From Sipunculus nudus (taxonomy: Eukaryota > Annelida > Sipuncula > Golfingiida > Sipunculidae), in assembly GCA_026874595.1 (NCBI GenBank), contig CM049307.1, forward strand, positions 28,928,362 to 28,992,361: a stretch of DNA of 64,000 bases, given 5' to 3'. Positions within the stretch are counted from its first letter, which is position 1. Every line of letters begins with the position of its first letter. A model generated the notes under the pieces. That model saw only the letters and a program-made list of their open reading frames with translations, searched no databases and had not been told where the DNA came from. The position numbers were made by a program, and so were the translations under genes. Positions 32,037 to 46,181 of this stretch are shown here, piece after piece.

Positions 32037-35000
32037 CCTTGTTTTATACAGGCCTTATTGTCAACTTTTTATACATGTATACACTAGACCACTTTGTAAC
32101 AGTTAGGCCTACTGCTTAGCTCAGGAATGGCAGTCCGTTGGTTCAGAGAGCAGAAGTTGTCATTTTGATAAATCATGAACCTGGCAAGTAAACAGTCAGG
32201 CAGTCATATACTGTGTTTGAATATTGTTTGTGAGGGTTTTTTAATTTGCGATATTTCTGAAAGGGAAAGTATCATGAAAATGAAACATTTTAAGCAGCTC
32301 ATCTACACAGGTGATTGGTCATTTATAATACAGCCTCCTTGCCATTTTGTGTATGTTAACAATGTGACCCCACCTGTATGTCTAAATATCTGAGAAAGAT
32401 TGATATTATAAATAAAAATATATTTTAATGTTACCTGTTAATCAAAGATAAATATGATAAATACTATCAGATTTTCATATTTTCTGTACAATTATTTCCA
32501 CTCGCCGTTGGTATGCGCATTTGAAATAATTAATGTGATGATGGACATTCTACCAGTGTAGGTAGTTACTCTAGTGAGACTGCAAAAATTGAACCTAGCA
32601 AAATACTCAAAATGTGGATATCACAAATCATTTGGTTAATAAATATGAAGAAAACCACAGTGTAGAACTGGTTTTACAGGGAATGTCACATCTTGAAGAT
32701 TAAATATCTTTACTTCTTTCATGATGTTCAAAGAAACTTATTAAAGATATTCAGGGCCATGATGTTTTGAGGAATTATTAGAAGAATTAAGGACTGAAAT
32801 TTTGAAACAGTGCTTCCATGTCCATAATGTGTCACCCAGGAAAATAGACATGATAAAGTAAAAAGCATATAGGGGTTATATTAAATATTTAATAAAGTAT
32901 GATGGATACTATTTTGTGGTTATCTTTACAAAAAAGTAAATGCTATATATTTTTATATTATACATGTATAATTTGATATCAAGCATGTTCTCTTCTATTT
33001 CTCAGATGATTTGGGTCCAAAGGGGAGCATGCACACCCTGTTTCCCCCAAAAGCCACCCTGGTTATAAAATTCATAAAGCAGCTGATGTTAGCAAATCTC
33101 TGAATCAAGGACTGCCATGCTAGAGTTAAGCAGCTAACCTGATGTCACAAAGATGTTGGAGCTGTCATTTATTCAAACGTCAATTATCCAGGTTTCAAGT
33201 ATTTGAATGTACAGATATGTGTTATTTTAAATGATTTTTATATAGAAAAATGTAGTGTATCTGAATATCCAAGTCCAATTATATTCTTAACCTCTCTGTA
33301 TTCATATTGCCTGTGCAATATGTTGTGAGCTTTGTTGAGCTTTGTGAGCAATATGCTTTCATAAAAATAATAGTGAAGTTTTATATACATGTCACATTGT
33401 ACACCTCGTAGTATATACAGCATTGTAAACCCTTACGGATATTAGTGGTAACTAGGAATTGGTTGTGCTGTCATGTTTGACGATTGAAAGAAAGGACTGA
33501 TTATCAATTGTTAATCAATTATTTTATGTACTTTCTTTATCTGTATGAAATCTGCTGTATTGAGTTACTGCTATACTTAAAATAGTGACTGAGAAAATTC
33601 AGTCTGACCAGTGCATCACACTGGAAGGTCAAGGTCATTGACAGTCACCCTCACACACTGATTTCTGAACAAAAATTGCCTGAGATTTAAACCCTTTTTT
33701 TTGCCTTAGAATATTTTTTTGTCTGTATTAAATGGCTTCTTTGCACATGCATTACATAATTTTATGTGATCTATTATGCAAAAATGCAACCAATTCATAT
33801 AAATCATAAAAGAAAACCAACCAATCATTGATATAATCAAATAATTAGCACATCACTAATGGATATGCATGTATACAGTTATTGATGGTATGTAAGTCTA
33901 ATACTTCATCATTAACATTTGACTTATTACATGCATGTAAATCACAGATCAAGCTTTAATTATGTAAAGCATGTTGTGTTAGTTTACCCTTTCCCCTGCA
34001 GATGGAGCATGATATGATATCGATAGGGCATATAAACTTACTCTGAGAGAGCCTGCATTAACAATACATAATGTTCATGTCATGAGATGTGTCATATCAT
34101 TTATTAATTATAAATTTGGTAAAAGTGCAGTACAAGTGACCTGCCATCAAACTTGTTTCCTCAATGATGGTCTGTCCTTATGTTTCTTGCTCCCACAAGG
34201 AGTTTACTTGATGCATGATCCCATCAAGATACACAAATTTGATTATACAAAAATAAGACAACATCAAAGGAAAAATTAACTTTATTCTTAAGTAATAGTA
34301 AAGCTGGTTTACAGCAGGTCACCTATACTTTACTTTTACCATAAATTCTCTAGTACCTGGGTAATTTTGTATGTTTTAATATTGTTGATGAAGAATCTTT
34401 TGTATATTATGTATTAATTATTTAATCATATATATATATACTGAAGCGTTATACTGGTATTTCAGTTCCAGGTGTATATTATCAAAACTATCCCATTTTT
34501 ATGCTTCATATGTATCTTTCATTATGAATTTATATGTCAGACCTGTTCTAATTTCTAATATAAATGGCATAACTTGGCCAAAAACAAAAGCTTGCCTTTA
34601 CACGGTAAATAAGTAGATATTTCTTATATTAACATCTGATGGATGTTCTTTTATTCTAGTATAAATGTTATTATGTATGTACAGTAGTTTTGTACAGGTT
34701 CAGAGAATAATACAAAAATAAATACTCAGGTTCCTACCTCTCACACTGCCAAGCGATGTAAATACAAATATCTGGGAATTAATACACTAAAATTCATGGC
34801 ATTTACAAAGAAAAAATTTTAATTAACATCTCTCCACATCTTCAATCATGTAACCCAGTACAGCCTGTGCTCAGTTAGCACCAACATTAATTTTGACACC
34901 AGTTGATATCAATGTTCATAAACAACTTGTTTCTAATTGAATGTTTTTTATTATTTTTTAATTAAGGGTTATCATAATCATGATTGATAATTTAAAAAAA

Positions 35001-35835
35001 TATATTGTATTTTAAAATACATTCACTTATATTTTGAATGCATGAATAGCTCCCCTGTTGATTAGCTAAAACTATTGAAAATAGAAATATTCATAAAGTG
35101 AACATTATTTTCAAAATATCCATTTGTCCAATTAATATCAAATGTTATCCAGCCTGGTGAGTACATTCTTAAATATATCAGAAAATATATTATATATTAC
35201 CATGATTGTTACTGATGAGACACAGCTTTGTGTCTAGGTTTACTATAGTAACAAAGCCTGACATGTTACTTTTGGTCTTGTTCAAGACAAGGTTTACTAG
35301 GACATATGTATGTTTACTTGTTTATGTGTATATTCTATTGAAAATTACTGCTCTAATTAGGAATACATGCTTGTTATGCTATATTTGTATGTACATTGAT
35401 CATAAACCTTGAAATCAGTAAACAAATCAGTATTGCTGACCTTCTGCATTAGAGAAGTGATTTATGTTGTAAAGCATGTCTTTAAAGGGGACCATTTTTG
35501 AGTGCATTGTTATGCGCCGGAATTCATTTCTATAAACACTCTTTCTTGCACAAACTGACACTTGTTACATGGTAACACTGGTTTCTGTATTGTGTATCTG
35601 GGGATGGTGAAACCATTCATAAACTTAATGGTGATATGTCATCATTCATGGGTATTAGTGGGTCAGCAGACAATAAGCATGACCTACCTTTTTAGAGTTT
35701 TTTTATATATATTAATATACACTGTTTCATGGTAGCAAACACTGAACCTGCTGCTGTGTTCATGCTTTGACAAGGTCTCCATTAGTTCTGTAAAGGTCAA
35801 AATTTTAACCAGTCTGCGAGGCCAAACTTATGCTA
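32037..35835. other. 3' flank of gene A and intergenic DNA
   Basis: AT-rich, largely unique sequence. A 3' UTR of unknown length starts here. No ORF with supportable coding character is seen. Confidence 0.5.
32411..32416 (+). promoter_or_regulatory. Candidate polyadenylation signal of gene A
   Basis: This is the first AATAAA downstream of the gene A stop codon, about 375 nt beyond it. The AT-rich context makes chance matches likely, so support is weak. Confidence 0.25.
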
Positions 35836-35839
35836 GTTC

Positions 35840-35965
35840 TGTTGAGGGAAAGACTCTTTTAGTTCTGTAAAGGTCAAGGCCTTGGTAGTAGTTCACTAAA
35901 GGTCAAGGCCTTGGTAGTCAGTTCAGTAAAGGTAAAGGCCTTGGCAGTCCTTTAAAGTTCATGGC
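35840..35965 (+). repeat. Short tandem repeat of aaaggtcaaggccttgg
   Basis: Three to four imperfect copies of gttctgtaaaggtcaaggcc and ttggtagt, about 35 bp each. Confidence 0.65.
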
Positions 35966-35989
35966 CATTGGCCATCAGTGATATGTTTA

Positions 35990-36350
35990 ATTATGGCTTT
36001 GTCTAATATGTACTCGCCTGGTCCTCCAAATATTTGTTATCCAAGGCCAAACATTTATATATTGTATTTTATACCAATTATCTCATAAAATCCTGAAACT
36101 GCCATATTAAATGAATTTATGGCAATCTTCCATTTGATTATATACTGTTTCAATTTGATGATATGTTTAATTATGGCTTTGTCTAATATGTACTCACCTG
36201 GTCCTCCAAATATTTGTTATCCAAGGCCAAACAATTATATATTGTATTTTATACCAATTCTCATAAAATCCTGAAATCGTCATATTAAATGAATTCATGG
36301 CAATCTTCCATTTGATTATATACTGTTTCAATTTGGTGATGATTCAATTA
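35990..36350 (+). repeat. Two-copy 180-bp tandem duplication
   Basis: The motif atatgtttaa recurs at 35991 and 36171. The copies match closely through ggtcctccaaatatttgtta and tggcaatcttccatttgatt. Confidence 0.85.
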
Positions 36351-39300
36351 ATCTTCATGATGTTACAAGTAGTAAGCTATTTTTATTGTATATGCATAAA
36401 TATGTGTGCCATCATAACCTTGTGTAAAATACATAAAGGTATTTTAATGTTTATACCAAACTGAAAATGTATATATATTGCTTGCCATGTGTATTTATAT
36501 ATTATCAGTTTTTCAAGATATTTAAGCTATGGTGCAATATTTAATGAATATTTTAACAATATCCTGGTACTATCTTGGTACTTAAGCAGACATCACTTTT
36601 CTTTTAATTCAGGGATATTGGATATCTTTAAAAAGGTTTATTTACCAAAATGGTATTTTTGTGTCAGTACTATTTGATATGTTTTACCATGTACAGACAT
36701 TGGCACATGCCAGCATTCTAGTCAAACGGAGTGAAAAACCAAATAGTTATTAGGGTCTTGTTATTTATTTACAGACCATCAGTGTCCTCCTAAAAGTATT
36801 CTGTCAAATCAGATAGGCCTGTAGCCTACATTTGAGAAATCTGATGACCCCAAATGGTCAAGAGCTTTGCAATCATGCCATATTTGGCATATACGTTAAC
36901 ATGTGACACCCTAGCCAATAATCCAGGCTGAATTATTAGACTAGGTAGTCACCAAGCTCAGCTTGATTGTCTGATCAATTGCAAGTGCTGCCTTGCTGGT
37001 CACTAGAAATGGGGCCAAAAACTGATAAGTTAATGCTGACTGAACATATACTGTGAAATGTCAATGTTTCATAAACTTTAAATATTATATGTAAAGTTTT
37101 ATTAATGCCGGAAATGTTTTATTTTTTAACAGAAACATTTTCATTATTTCTCTGATATACTGACTGTAGTGTGATATATTTAAAGCCATGTTCTGTAACT
37201 TACCTGCACTATGACCTGCAGAGGTATATTGTTATGTTTAAATGGACCTGCAATCAGTTTTTCAGAAACTGTTGTATTACCTTCAGCACTATTGACCTGT
37301 AATTTGTTAATCCTGTAGGATAAATAAGTTGAATTTCATATTCATCCTGTGTATGAAGCTATATGAAAAAATTGTCTGGAAAGGACTTTTATTGCAAGAT
37401 CTTTTTTTGTGATACTGCTAATTAAACACATATTGCCAGATATTGGCCTCTTGTTTTATACAGATAAATAAGTATAAGTGATCAGTATAGTATTGAGTTA
37501 TAGTATTCTGATGCTGAGAGAATGACAGATGCCTAAAACAACAGATTCAGTAAGCAAAAATTTATTCAGAACTTTCCACATTCACCCAGGTGGATGCATA
37601 TTATTTTTAAAAACAGTCAACACAACACTGAATGGTCATTTCAAACCATGGCTACTGCAGCTGTGCAGCCTTTCATTGGTGAACCAGCCGCTTCAGATAT
37701 GGCTGAAACAGCTGCTGTTCTAAATCATACCAGTCTCCTGGGTATAACAGATGTACAAACATGGTGAAAGGAATGAAAAAATAAAGTTTAATGCAAAGGT
37801 AGAGCATAAACATTACTCTTTAGGTGACTGAACTCAGAATGCTTACTTTTAAGCTGGGGTACACATAAACATATATAAACATAATATAAAATATTTTATT
37901 TCCATGCAAATACAAAGATTCATTAAATAGAAAGCATAAAATATTGAAAACATAGTAGACTTGATTATGCAGGATCAATATATGTTAATAACATTCAATA
38001 TATCTAAAGACATCAGCAGAATACATATAGTCTACTGTCTGAATAGAGCAATTTCATTTAGAGATGTATTGCTTTATTGTTTTTCATAACGTGATGGTTA
38101 ATCAGGATTTCATTAAAATAAATGTGTATGCATATGGGTAAAAATACTAAATAAATTAAATAAATCAGTCAGCTGATATTCATTTTTTCATAAACAACAA
38201 ATGTAAAAATGTGTGTTTAAAAAATAGGTCTGCTTCAGTACAAATTCAGACCATCATATGTGTTATAATGCACTCAACTAAATGGTTTTTGATCATGGGT
38301 CATGATCTGACAGGCAAACGATAAATCTTTTTGATATGAGAGAGATGGGTATGTTTATATGCAACTCTTTACTCTATCAGCTTTGTCACACCTTGATCAT
38401 GAGACATCAGGCAGTAAACATATTATATATAAATGGCTGGGGTAGCCAGATAGAGAACTGGATTTGTAAATCAGTCCCCTTCATAATTGCTTTCATACCT
38501 AAAGTCACCTAAGTTGGTGTCCTTTGAATACAAAAAGGCCTGGCCTATTAATATTAGGTCCTAGTACACTCCTGCTTTTGTGCCGCTTCATAACCTTTAT
38601 GTTCATGATTACACCTGGCTGGTACAAGGCTGGGTGATTCTAACAGCACTGGCTCTTGGGCAGTCTGCCCAGGGGTGGTTGTTGACTCGTTTCCCATTTT
38701 AATGCAGATTAGAACATTGCTAAGATAAAATAACCTTAGTGTCATAATAGGTGGATGAGCATGAACAAAGTGGGAGGGTAACGTGACCTATTATTTAATA
38801 AGAATAGACTGGCCTTATAAAATAATAAAAGACTGGCCTTTGCTTCATTAGGCCATCTTTCCAGCCTTTAAATGTAGACGAGTAGGGTAAGTTTCTGGAT
38901 ATTCCATTACATGTTTATGCACTTTAGAAATCGGATAAATGAACTGTCAAATCTTACATAATAATTTCAACTTTATGTTTATATAAAAAATAATAAAAAT
39001 AAAACAAAATTGGTATCTACCATTCAGAAATACCAAACCCCTCCTTTTTACAACACCATGAAACTGTTATATAAAGCATCATGAAAACAATAACCCTAAG
39101 TCTGAATATATTAATCTTCAATAACATCAACTAGCTATCATCAAATGCTTTGCAGGATTACTAATTAACATACGTGATCACTATATTTCACAACAATTAT
39201 CAGTCAGCAACAACAACTGCTTAAATTTACATTAAAATGCCACTTGCCTTTATCAGAAAAATATTTCTGCAGAGTTATTGTGCATGACAGGGTTGTGTAT

Positions 39301-40793
39301 AAACACCCTTAGTAAATACTTCTCTTCTGTTGCACATTGTAATTAACTGTCACATGAATGTAAATCATGATATTTTTTTCCTCACAGAAAATCAATACAT
39401 TAAGTGATGGCTATTTAATTAAAATGCCCTTGATTTTATGTTACTTATCTGAGTACCTGGCAAGACACCACATCAGTCTTTTACAAGCTACCTAATACTT
39501 TCTGACACACCTGATCATTAAACATAACACCTTTTATGATATCAGTCACCCTATCATATTTGATGTGTCACCACATAACATGATGTGACTTTTGACACCC
39601 CCCCCCCTCCCCCGATATGATACCCTGTTCAAATCTTCCCAATTTACATGAAACCAGACATATTACCATTTGATATCACACTTTGTAAAATATTTAATAA
39701 AATGAGCCATCATATGTATTATCATCTGACAATCTGACATGTCAAATGTGAATGTCTAACATCTAAAGCCACCAGACATGAAGACTTGACATCTGACAGT
39801 CTTTTCTGAAATCTGACAAAAAGCTATGCCTGACATCTTACCAACTGACAAGACATCCGGCCTCACCAAAAACAGTGTGACATCCTGTTTTCTGACATCT
39901 AAAAACCTTACATCGTCTCGTCTGACATCTAACCCCACAGCCATGGATCGCTCACATGTGTGTGATGACTGAACAACTGGGATAATAACACACCCAGGAC
40001 CCATCTACAGGTGTGGTAGACACCAGGCCTGTGTGACACAGAAATATGAAATAAAATGACAGGAAGTGAGTGCAACCTCACAGTCCCAAATATGAGAATG
40101 GAACTCTGTGATGTTACATACAGAATTAAAGTAATCATTATAAAATGAAAGGCTGTTACCTCCACTTAAAGAAAGATGCCATGCCTACTAGGTGACTACC
40201 AAGCATACATTATTCTTAAATATTATATGTGTTTCATGGACAGGAGATACTAGATCTTGTGCTTGCTTCACTAGTCATCTGAAATAACTTTTCATATCAC
40301 TAGTTGGTGGTTCCTGAAAGTGAATCAATTCACAGGATCTATCTTATAATCTCAAAGATGATCATATAACATTGATGGAGAGGAGCCAAAATACAAGTAT
40401 TTTTAAGTGGCTTTTGTCATGAACAGCATTAAACAAACATCTTAACACACATTTAAAATGTGTTACTTTATCTTACTGGTATCTACTCAGTTATAAATTG
40501 GAGTAATTTACAACAACATTGTAATGGTAAGTTTAGGCATCATTGGTATATTAGAGCACCCAGAGCATGCAATTTTACAGGACTAGAACTGAGACATTAT
40601 CTATGGACCACTAACATGGTAGTCCTTGTCCTTTTTGTGCATTAGAGACAACATCTAACAAGGTGTACAGAAATAAATATTACAGAGGTTATGAAAATGG
40701 CAGCAGTAAATTAGAACTGGTACAGACACTTCTCAGAAAAACCTTTCATTAATCATTTACAGAGGTATCAATTACCTTTTGCTCAATATACAA
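36351..40793. other. Intergenic AT-rich DNA, no gene recognised
   Basis: Unique-looking sequence with a poly-C run near 39598 and a cluster of TGACATCT-like octamers at 39720-39930. No coding exon is supported. Confidence 0.45.
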
Positions 40794-41533
40794 TTAGAAT
40801 ACGGGTAGTCGACAAGCGACTACGTGTATCCGCCAAAATCAGAGTAGGACGGGTGAAGTGAGGCATGGATTGAGTGGCAAGGGGAAATAGAGTTACATGT
40901 GTTACATATTAGAATGGATGTCTGCCATGTAAACATGATTGTATATTTGACTGTTATTTGAAAGAGAAACTATCCAAGATGTATACACATGCAAAATTTC
41001 AGGTGGATAAGTCAAACCACTGCAGAGATATGAGTGATTTTATCCCACAAAAGACAAACAGATGGACCCTGTGCAAAAATGGCTGCAGGTGGCGCCACCA
41101 TTTTTGTGTATGTTATTAAGCTATCCAAGGGCTACATTTGTGTAAAATTTTTTTCCTGATTGGTCGAATGAGTCAGGAGATATAAGCATTAATGTCTGCA
41201 GCGTGAACATGAATGAAGCTGGCGCCACCTGTCATAAAATCAAGAAACCTATCCAGGATGTATACGCAAGGGCTACATTTGTACAAAATTATTTTCCTGA
41301 TCAGTCAAACGGTTCCCGAGATATGTGGGTTTATGTGTGGAAACAGATGCACAAACGGACGCTGGGTAGAGAGGAAAGGTTAGGCATCAGTTCACATGTG
41401 ACCCCTTAATTGGTATAGGTTTCGGAAAAATCCATCCGGTAGTCCCAAGTGAGTTCTCCGGAAACTAACGCAGCGGCGGCGGAACCCGGTCAAAAACATA
41501 GTATCCGCCAAAACTTCGTTTTGGCGGATACAA
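40794..41533 (-). mobile_element. Helitron/Helentron-like non-autonomous element, copy 3
   Basis: On the minus strand it starts TTGTATCCGCC with a perfect hairpin (ccaaaacgaagttttgg) and ends gtagtcgcttgtcgactac, cccgtattCTAA, then TT. The terminal bases fit CTRR. The core is shorter than in copies 1 and 2. Confidence 0.75.
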
Positions 41534-43030
41534 TTAATGAAATTAATCACAGTAAAATTTTAAAATACAGTAAAAAATCTATTTGACACAATTACAATAC
41601 AGCCAGCTTTAGTGATGACATTTTAATGTTATTTTTTATGTAAACTATCCACTCATTAGCATGGCAAATTTATCAAGCAGGTGCTGTAATGACCTATCTG
41701 GTAGCTTTCTTCTGTACAGTCAAAGGTATACCCATAAAATATGGTAGCTAATCTGTTTCTATGTTTATACTTAAGTTACTACAACAAAAGTTTATATGAG
41801 TATTTTCTAAGGAGGATCACCAAACGTCACATACATGTATACCAGAATGATAAATATATTATCACAAATGACTGGTTTCTACATTCAACAAAACTAGTGT
41901 ACACAGAAGAATTGCATAGTGTGAACATATGCCTCACGACTTATTATATTTGAGAGGTAGTTTAGATTTCCTGGATGTCCTCTCCCATCAACTTAATATA
42001 CACAGGTGAGCATTACTTCATCAGCTTCTTTGAAAGTATCACAATATCATAGTGGTTCTCATAACAAATATAAGGCAATTTTTATCATATATATTAATGG
42101 GCATTTACAAGACTGTTGTGGAGAAATCTTAAATGTAAAAATGAATGTTTAATGTCAGTTTTAGCTGACAACAAATTTTGACCAATGAAATTTGGAAGAC
42201 CATGTATATATGACAAAGACTTGGTTATGATGTATATTATACCGTGAATCATAAAACCTGTACACCAATAAGTCATGACTAATATAAGTTTTCCCTGCAT
42301 CTTAAACCAAACCAGTTTTTTTATATATATTAACCTTAAACCTGCAACACAAAAAAAACATTAAAACAAAGATTGTGTCAGAGACTGCCTAGATATATCA
42401 TGGCACATTAAGACTCACTTTTATAAATATATTGATATCTTATCAATAATATAAATTGATATTTCTCTCAATACTCTACCCACTGATAATTTATTGATAA
42501 TAAGTGACTCTTCCAGGGCCCAGGCTTAATTTCAGAAATAACCTATTTGGTTGCCTTTGAGCACTAACAATGTTAAGGCATTAGTGAGGACATCTGAGGC
42601 TCTGTTAAAATCTTATTTATTTCTACCCTCCAGGTTCTTGCTGTATTAAAACCAGGCCAGACCTGCATATTTCCTGAAATACTAAAGAGGAACTCCTACA
42701 GACTCCACAAAAATTCCTCTCTGTTCCCTTACCACTGTTCACCTATTTTAAGCAATTATTTTCACTGAGACTATTTGTTAAAGCAAATATGTCCAAAATG
42801 AAGAATCGGATTAAATGTAATTAATGGTAAAAAGAGTGTTAACCTTATGTGATGTTTCCATGAATTAGAAACCAGTTCACATTTCTTTTTTTTCTGATTT
42901 TAACAATCCATGTAAATAAAAACAAAAAAGCCTAACTGGACATCTACTGTATAATGTGAAAGTGATTAGCATGTTTTGTGTGCTGTCAACCCCACAGTGT
43001 GAGGTTTTTTTCTAAGCATTCAATGAAAGA
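41534..43030. other. No gene recognised
   Basis: AT-rich sequence without supportable ORFs or recognised repeats. Confidence 0.45.
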
Positions 43031-45676
43031 ACAAGGGACCTATGGGTCACGACGCTCAGCTGTTATATATGATAAAAAAATATTATTTAGAAATGAGGCA
43101 CATGCTGGTTTTGTGTGGTAATAAATTTATATAAGCTGTATTATGAGTTGTTGTTCTTTAGCTTATGTATGATTTTGATAGTACCTTTGGAGACAGGGAA
43201 GAGGATTGATTTCATTTATTTTATTAACAAATGGAGTACTATTGTCACACAGATTTTGACTTGGCCATATAACTTATAAGCAGAACATATAATATAAGAG
43301 TTTAACTATTTATTAAAAAAAATTACAAATATTGTCCCAAATATAATTTTTATAAAAAATAATAAGAGAATCATATGATTTTTTTAAATGAAATATAACT
43401 GATATGATTATTAAAATAATATTAAAGAATATATTCATGAATGCATTCATGAATACATTTTGAAAGTATTTGCACGAGTATTCATATACTTTCATTTTTA
43501 CCTGAATTCCTATTCTTTATGCAAGAAACATATAATGGAGTACATAATCATATTCATATTTAAATACAATTACAAAGTATTCACACCATGTCTGGTATTT
43601 ATTCAGTTTCACCAACCAATGATGTTGAGAATCCAGAATATACAAAATTCACACATTTAAATAATGATCATAAGTACCTGGTTTTATGGCTTTTATTTAT
43701 ATTAAAAAATAACTGTAAAAAATTCATTTTGGACCAATTTCACATCAATGTACACACTAGACACAGTAGGAATCTAGATTAATATTATCAACTGCATCTT
43801 TGTCTATCATTAATTTCCTTCATATGATCCCTAATGATTAGTAATGAATAATATGATTTACTTCTTTATCATTTAAATTGAACTGAAAAATGCCATAGGT
43901 GACTGCATGGTGTTATTTGGAATATTTGACATTCTACCCATCGATACAAGATTCTTATATCATCAGGAACTGCAAGTTAATTTCCTGTTATTATAAACTA
44001 ACAAATTCCTTTTCTATTTTTCTTTAATTTGTTATTAAAAACCAATAAAAATTTATTAATGTATTGTTTATTGTTATGTTGTTGGTTAAAACTACTAGAT
44101 GAGTTGGGTTGGACACCTGGATCAACTGTGGCTGGCCATAAGCTGCCTGGATTCCTGTATGCCTCGCCTCAAGCGTGCATAATTTGATGAAAGGTCAACA
44201 AGGTCAACATACAGGTGACTCAAGAGGGGCTGGAGAGAGCCAAAGTCTGACAGGGTCTCATAAAAAACATTAATCAAAGCTACAATTTTTGGCCAATTTC
44301 TTTCAGCTTTCTAAACTAAAAAGCTGAAATCCTATTGTGTGCATGATATGAAAATTATATCAACAGTGCTCACAGGACACAAACGTGCCATGGTCACAGT
44401 TGGGCAAAATTTAAGGTACTAATTTTATATTTATACTAATAACTTATAAAATTTGAAAAATTCAGAACTAATTTTGGGTATTCAATTGAATCTTGATTAA
44501 ATAATGTTACATCCCTGACAAAAAAATCTCTAGCTTCAGCAATGCCCTTGTTAAGGGAGTAAATATATTTCTTGATTTTTTACAAAGTGCATTATGTTTG
44601 GGCCCATAACCTAAAACAATTACGCAATACTGACATCATTCTGGCATGTGCATAGAGAATGAAAAATATGTATATTATTTATGATTAAAGTCAGATCAGT
44701 GGTTTTGATATTAGGCAGTCTTGAAGTGTAACAATGGTTTTTTAATGGAAAAATGAAGTTTTTCATTAATATCTCGAAGGTATTAAGTCCTAGTGACCAA
44801 ATTCTTGGCATGGTAGGGGATTTTGGAGACATCTAACTGTATGCCGAATTTAAGGAACTAAGAGCTGAAGCTGGGGAGCTGAGCTCTTGCAAACTGCATA
44901 ACACTAGCTTGATGTAAACAATATGTTACATGGTGCTTGAAAACTTATTAAAATCTACAGTTTTTGATCAACTGGTTTCAAATTTTTGGTGTTAACAGTT
45001 GAAATGCTAAAAAAAACATGCTGTGAAAATTAAATCCACAGTACTTACAGGAAAAAAACGTGCCATGGTCAAAGTTGGGCAAAATTTAAGGTACCAATTT
45101 TTTATTTTTATTAATATTTTAGAAAATTTAAAAGATTTTCATCTAATTTTGGGTGTACAATTTAATTTTGATTAATTAAAGTTATATTACTGGAAAAAAG
45201 GTCGATAGCTTTAACATTTTTTGTGTTAAGTGATCAAATATCTTTCCTGAATTTTTACAAAATGCATTATGTTTGGGCCCATAACTTTTTTAAATTAAAT
45301 AATACAGACATAATTTCTGGCATGTACATAGGAACTATATAGAGGAATATTTATGGTAAATATGAGGAAAAAACAGATGAGTGGTTTTGATATTATGCAG
45401 TCCTGAAGTGTGAAAATAGGTTTTTAATAAAAAATTGAGGTTTTTCCTTAATTTCTCAAAGGAACGAAGTTGCAAAGACCCAGTTTTCGGCTTGGTAGGA
45501 GATCTTGGGGACATCTAACATTATGCCGAATTTTGGATTCCTAGGTCTTACGGTTTCAAAATGTGCCACATCTACGGACGGACGGGCGGACGGACGGACG
45601 GACGGACAGACGGACGGACGACGGACAATGGACCACGACTATAGCTCAGATGACTTATAGTCAGCTGAGCTAAAAA
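43031..45676 (-). repeat. Dispersed repeat 'A'-type element, opposite orientation
   Basis: It opens aagggacctatgggtcacga and gctcagctg and closes with a (GGAC/GACG)n run at about 45584-45640, then ctatagctcagatgacttat and agtcagctgagctaaaaa. Two internal blocks (44360-44870 and 45040-45570) are related to each other and to blocks at 58400-58880 and 61860-62880. Confidence 0.6.
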
Positions 45677-45954
45677 AGCTACCAGTAGAATCTCAAGATA
45701 CCTGGTTATAAAATTAATACACTTGACATGCCAGCTTTGTATTCAAACAAAATGTATGAACTTTTCTCTTAAAGTGTCTGGTGATTATTGTTTTTAAATA
45801 ATGAAGCTGAAAAAAAATCATCACGGGAAATAGGTGGACAGGGGTACCGGAACAAAACATATAGAATACAAGGTAACAACATCATTGATAAATTGTAATA
45901 TCTAGATGGTAATAATAAATACTCAGGGGATCACATGCATTAGCGCCTGGCAGT

Positions 45955-46181
45955 CTACAGAATACGACAGCAGTCTGTGTCTCCCTGTTGTACTTGTGGC
46001 ATCGGGGGCAGAGCCTGGGGAGGAGGTTCCTGGCAGTACCCGTTCATGTAAACCCTCAGTACAAACAGCCACTGTTCATTACGATCACCAGGATTGTATG
46101 TGTATGTCTGTTCAGTGTTCCCCCACTGGTGACCAGAATACATGCGGATTGCCACCGTCTCAGCAGAAAGAACACGGATAT
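45955..46181 (-). CDS. Gene B last coding exon
   Basis: The acceptor ttccccag|at gives Asn-Ile-Arg-Val-Leu-Ser-Ala-Glu-Thr-Val, parallel to VRVLAVETV of gene A. It is followed by EQWLFVLRVYMNG, a proline-rich tail (EPPPQALPPMP) and a final CCRIL stop. Lengths and phase agree with gene A exon 7. Confidence 0.84.

Noticed and set aside
39756-40004. 82-codon minus-strand ORF with LDVRKQDV-type repeats
   Set aside because: Its repetitiveness comes from the TGACATCT-like motif cluster; there are no homologous exons or splice context.
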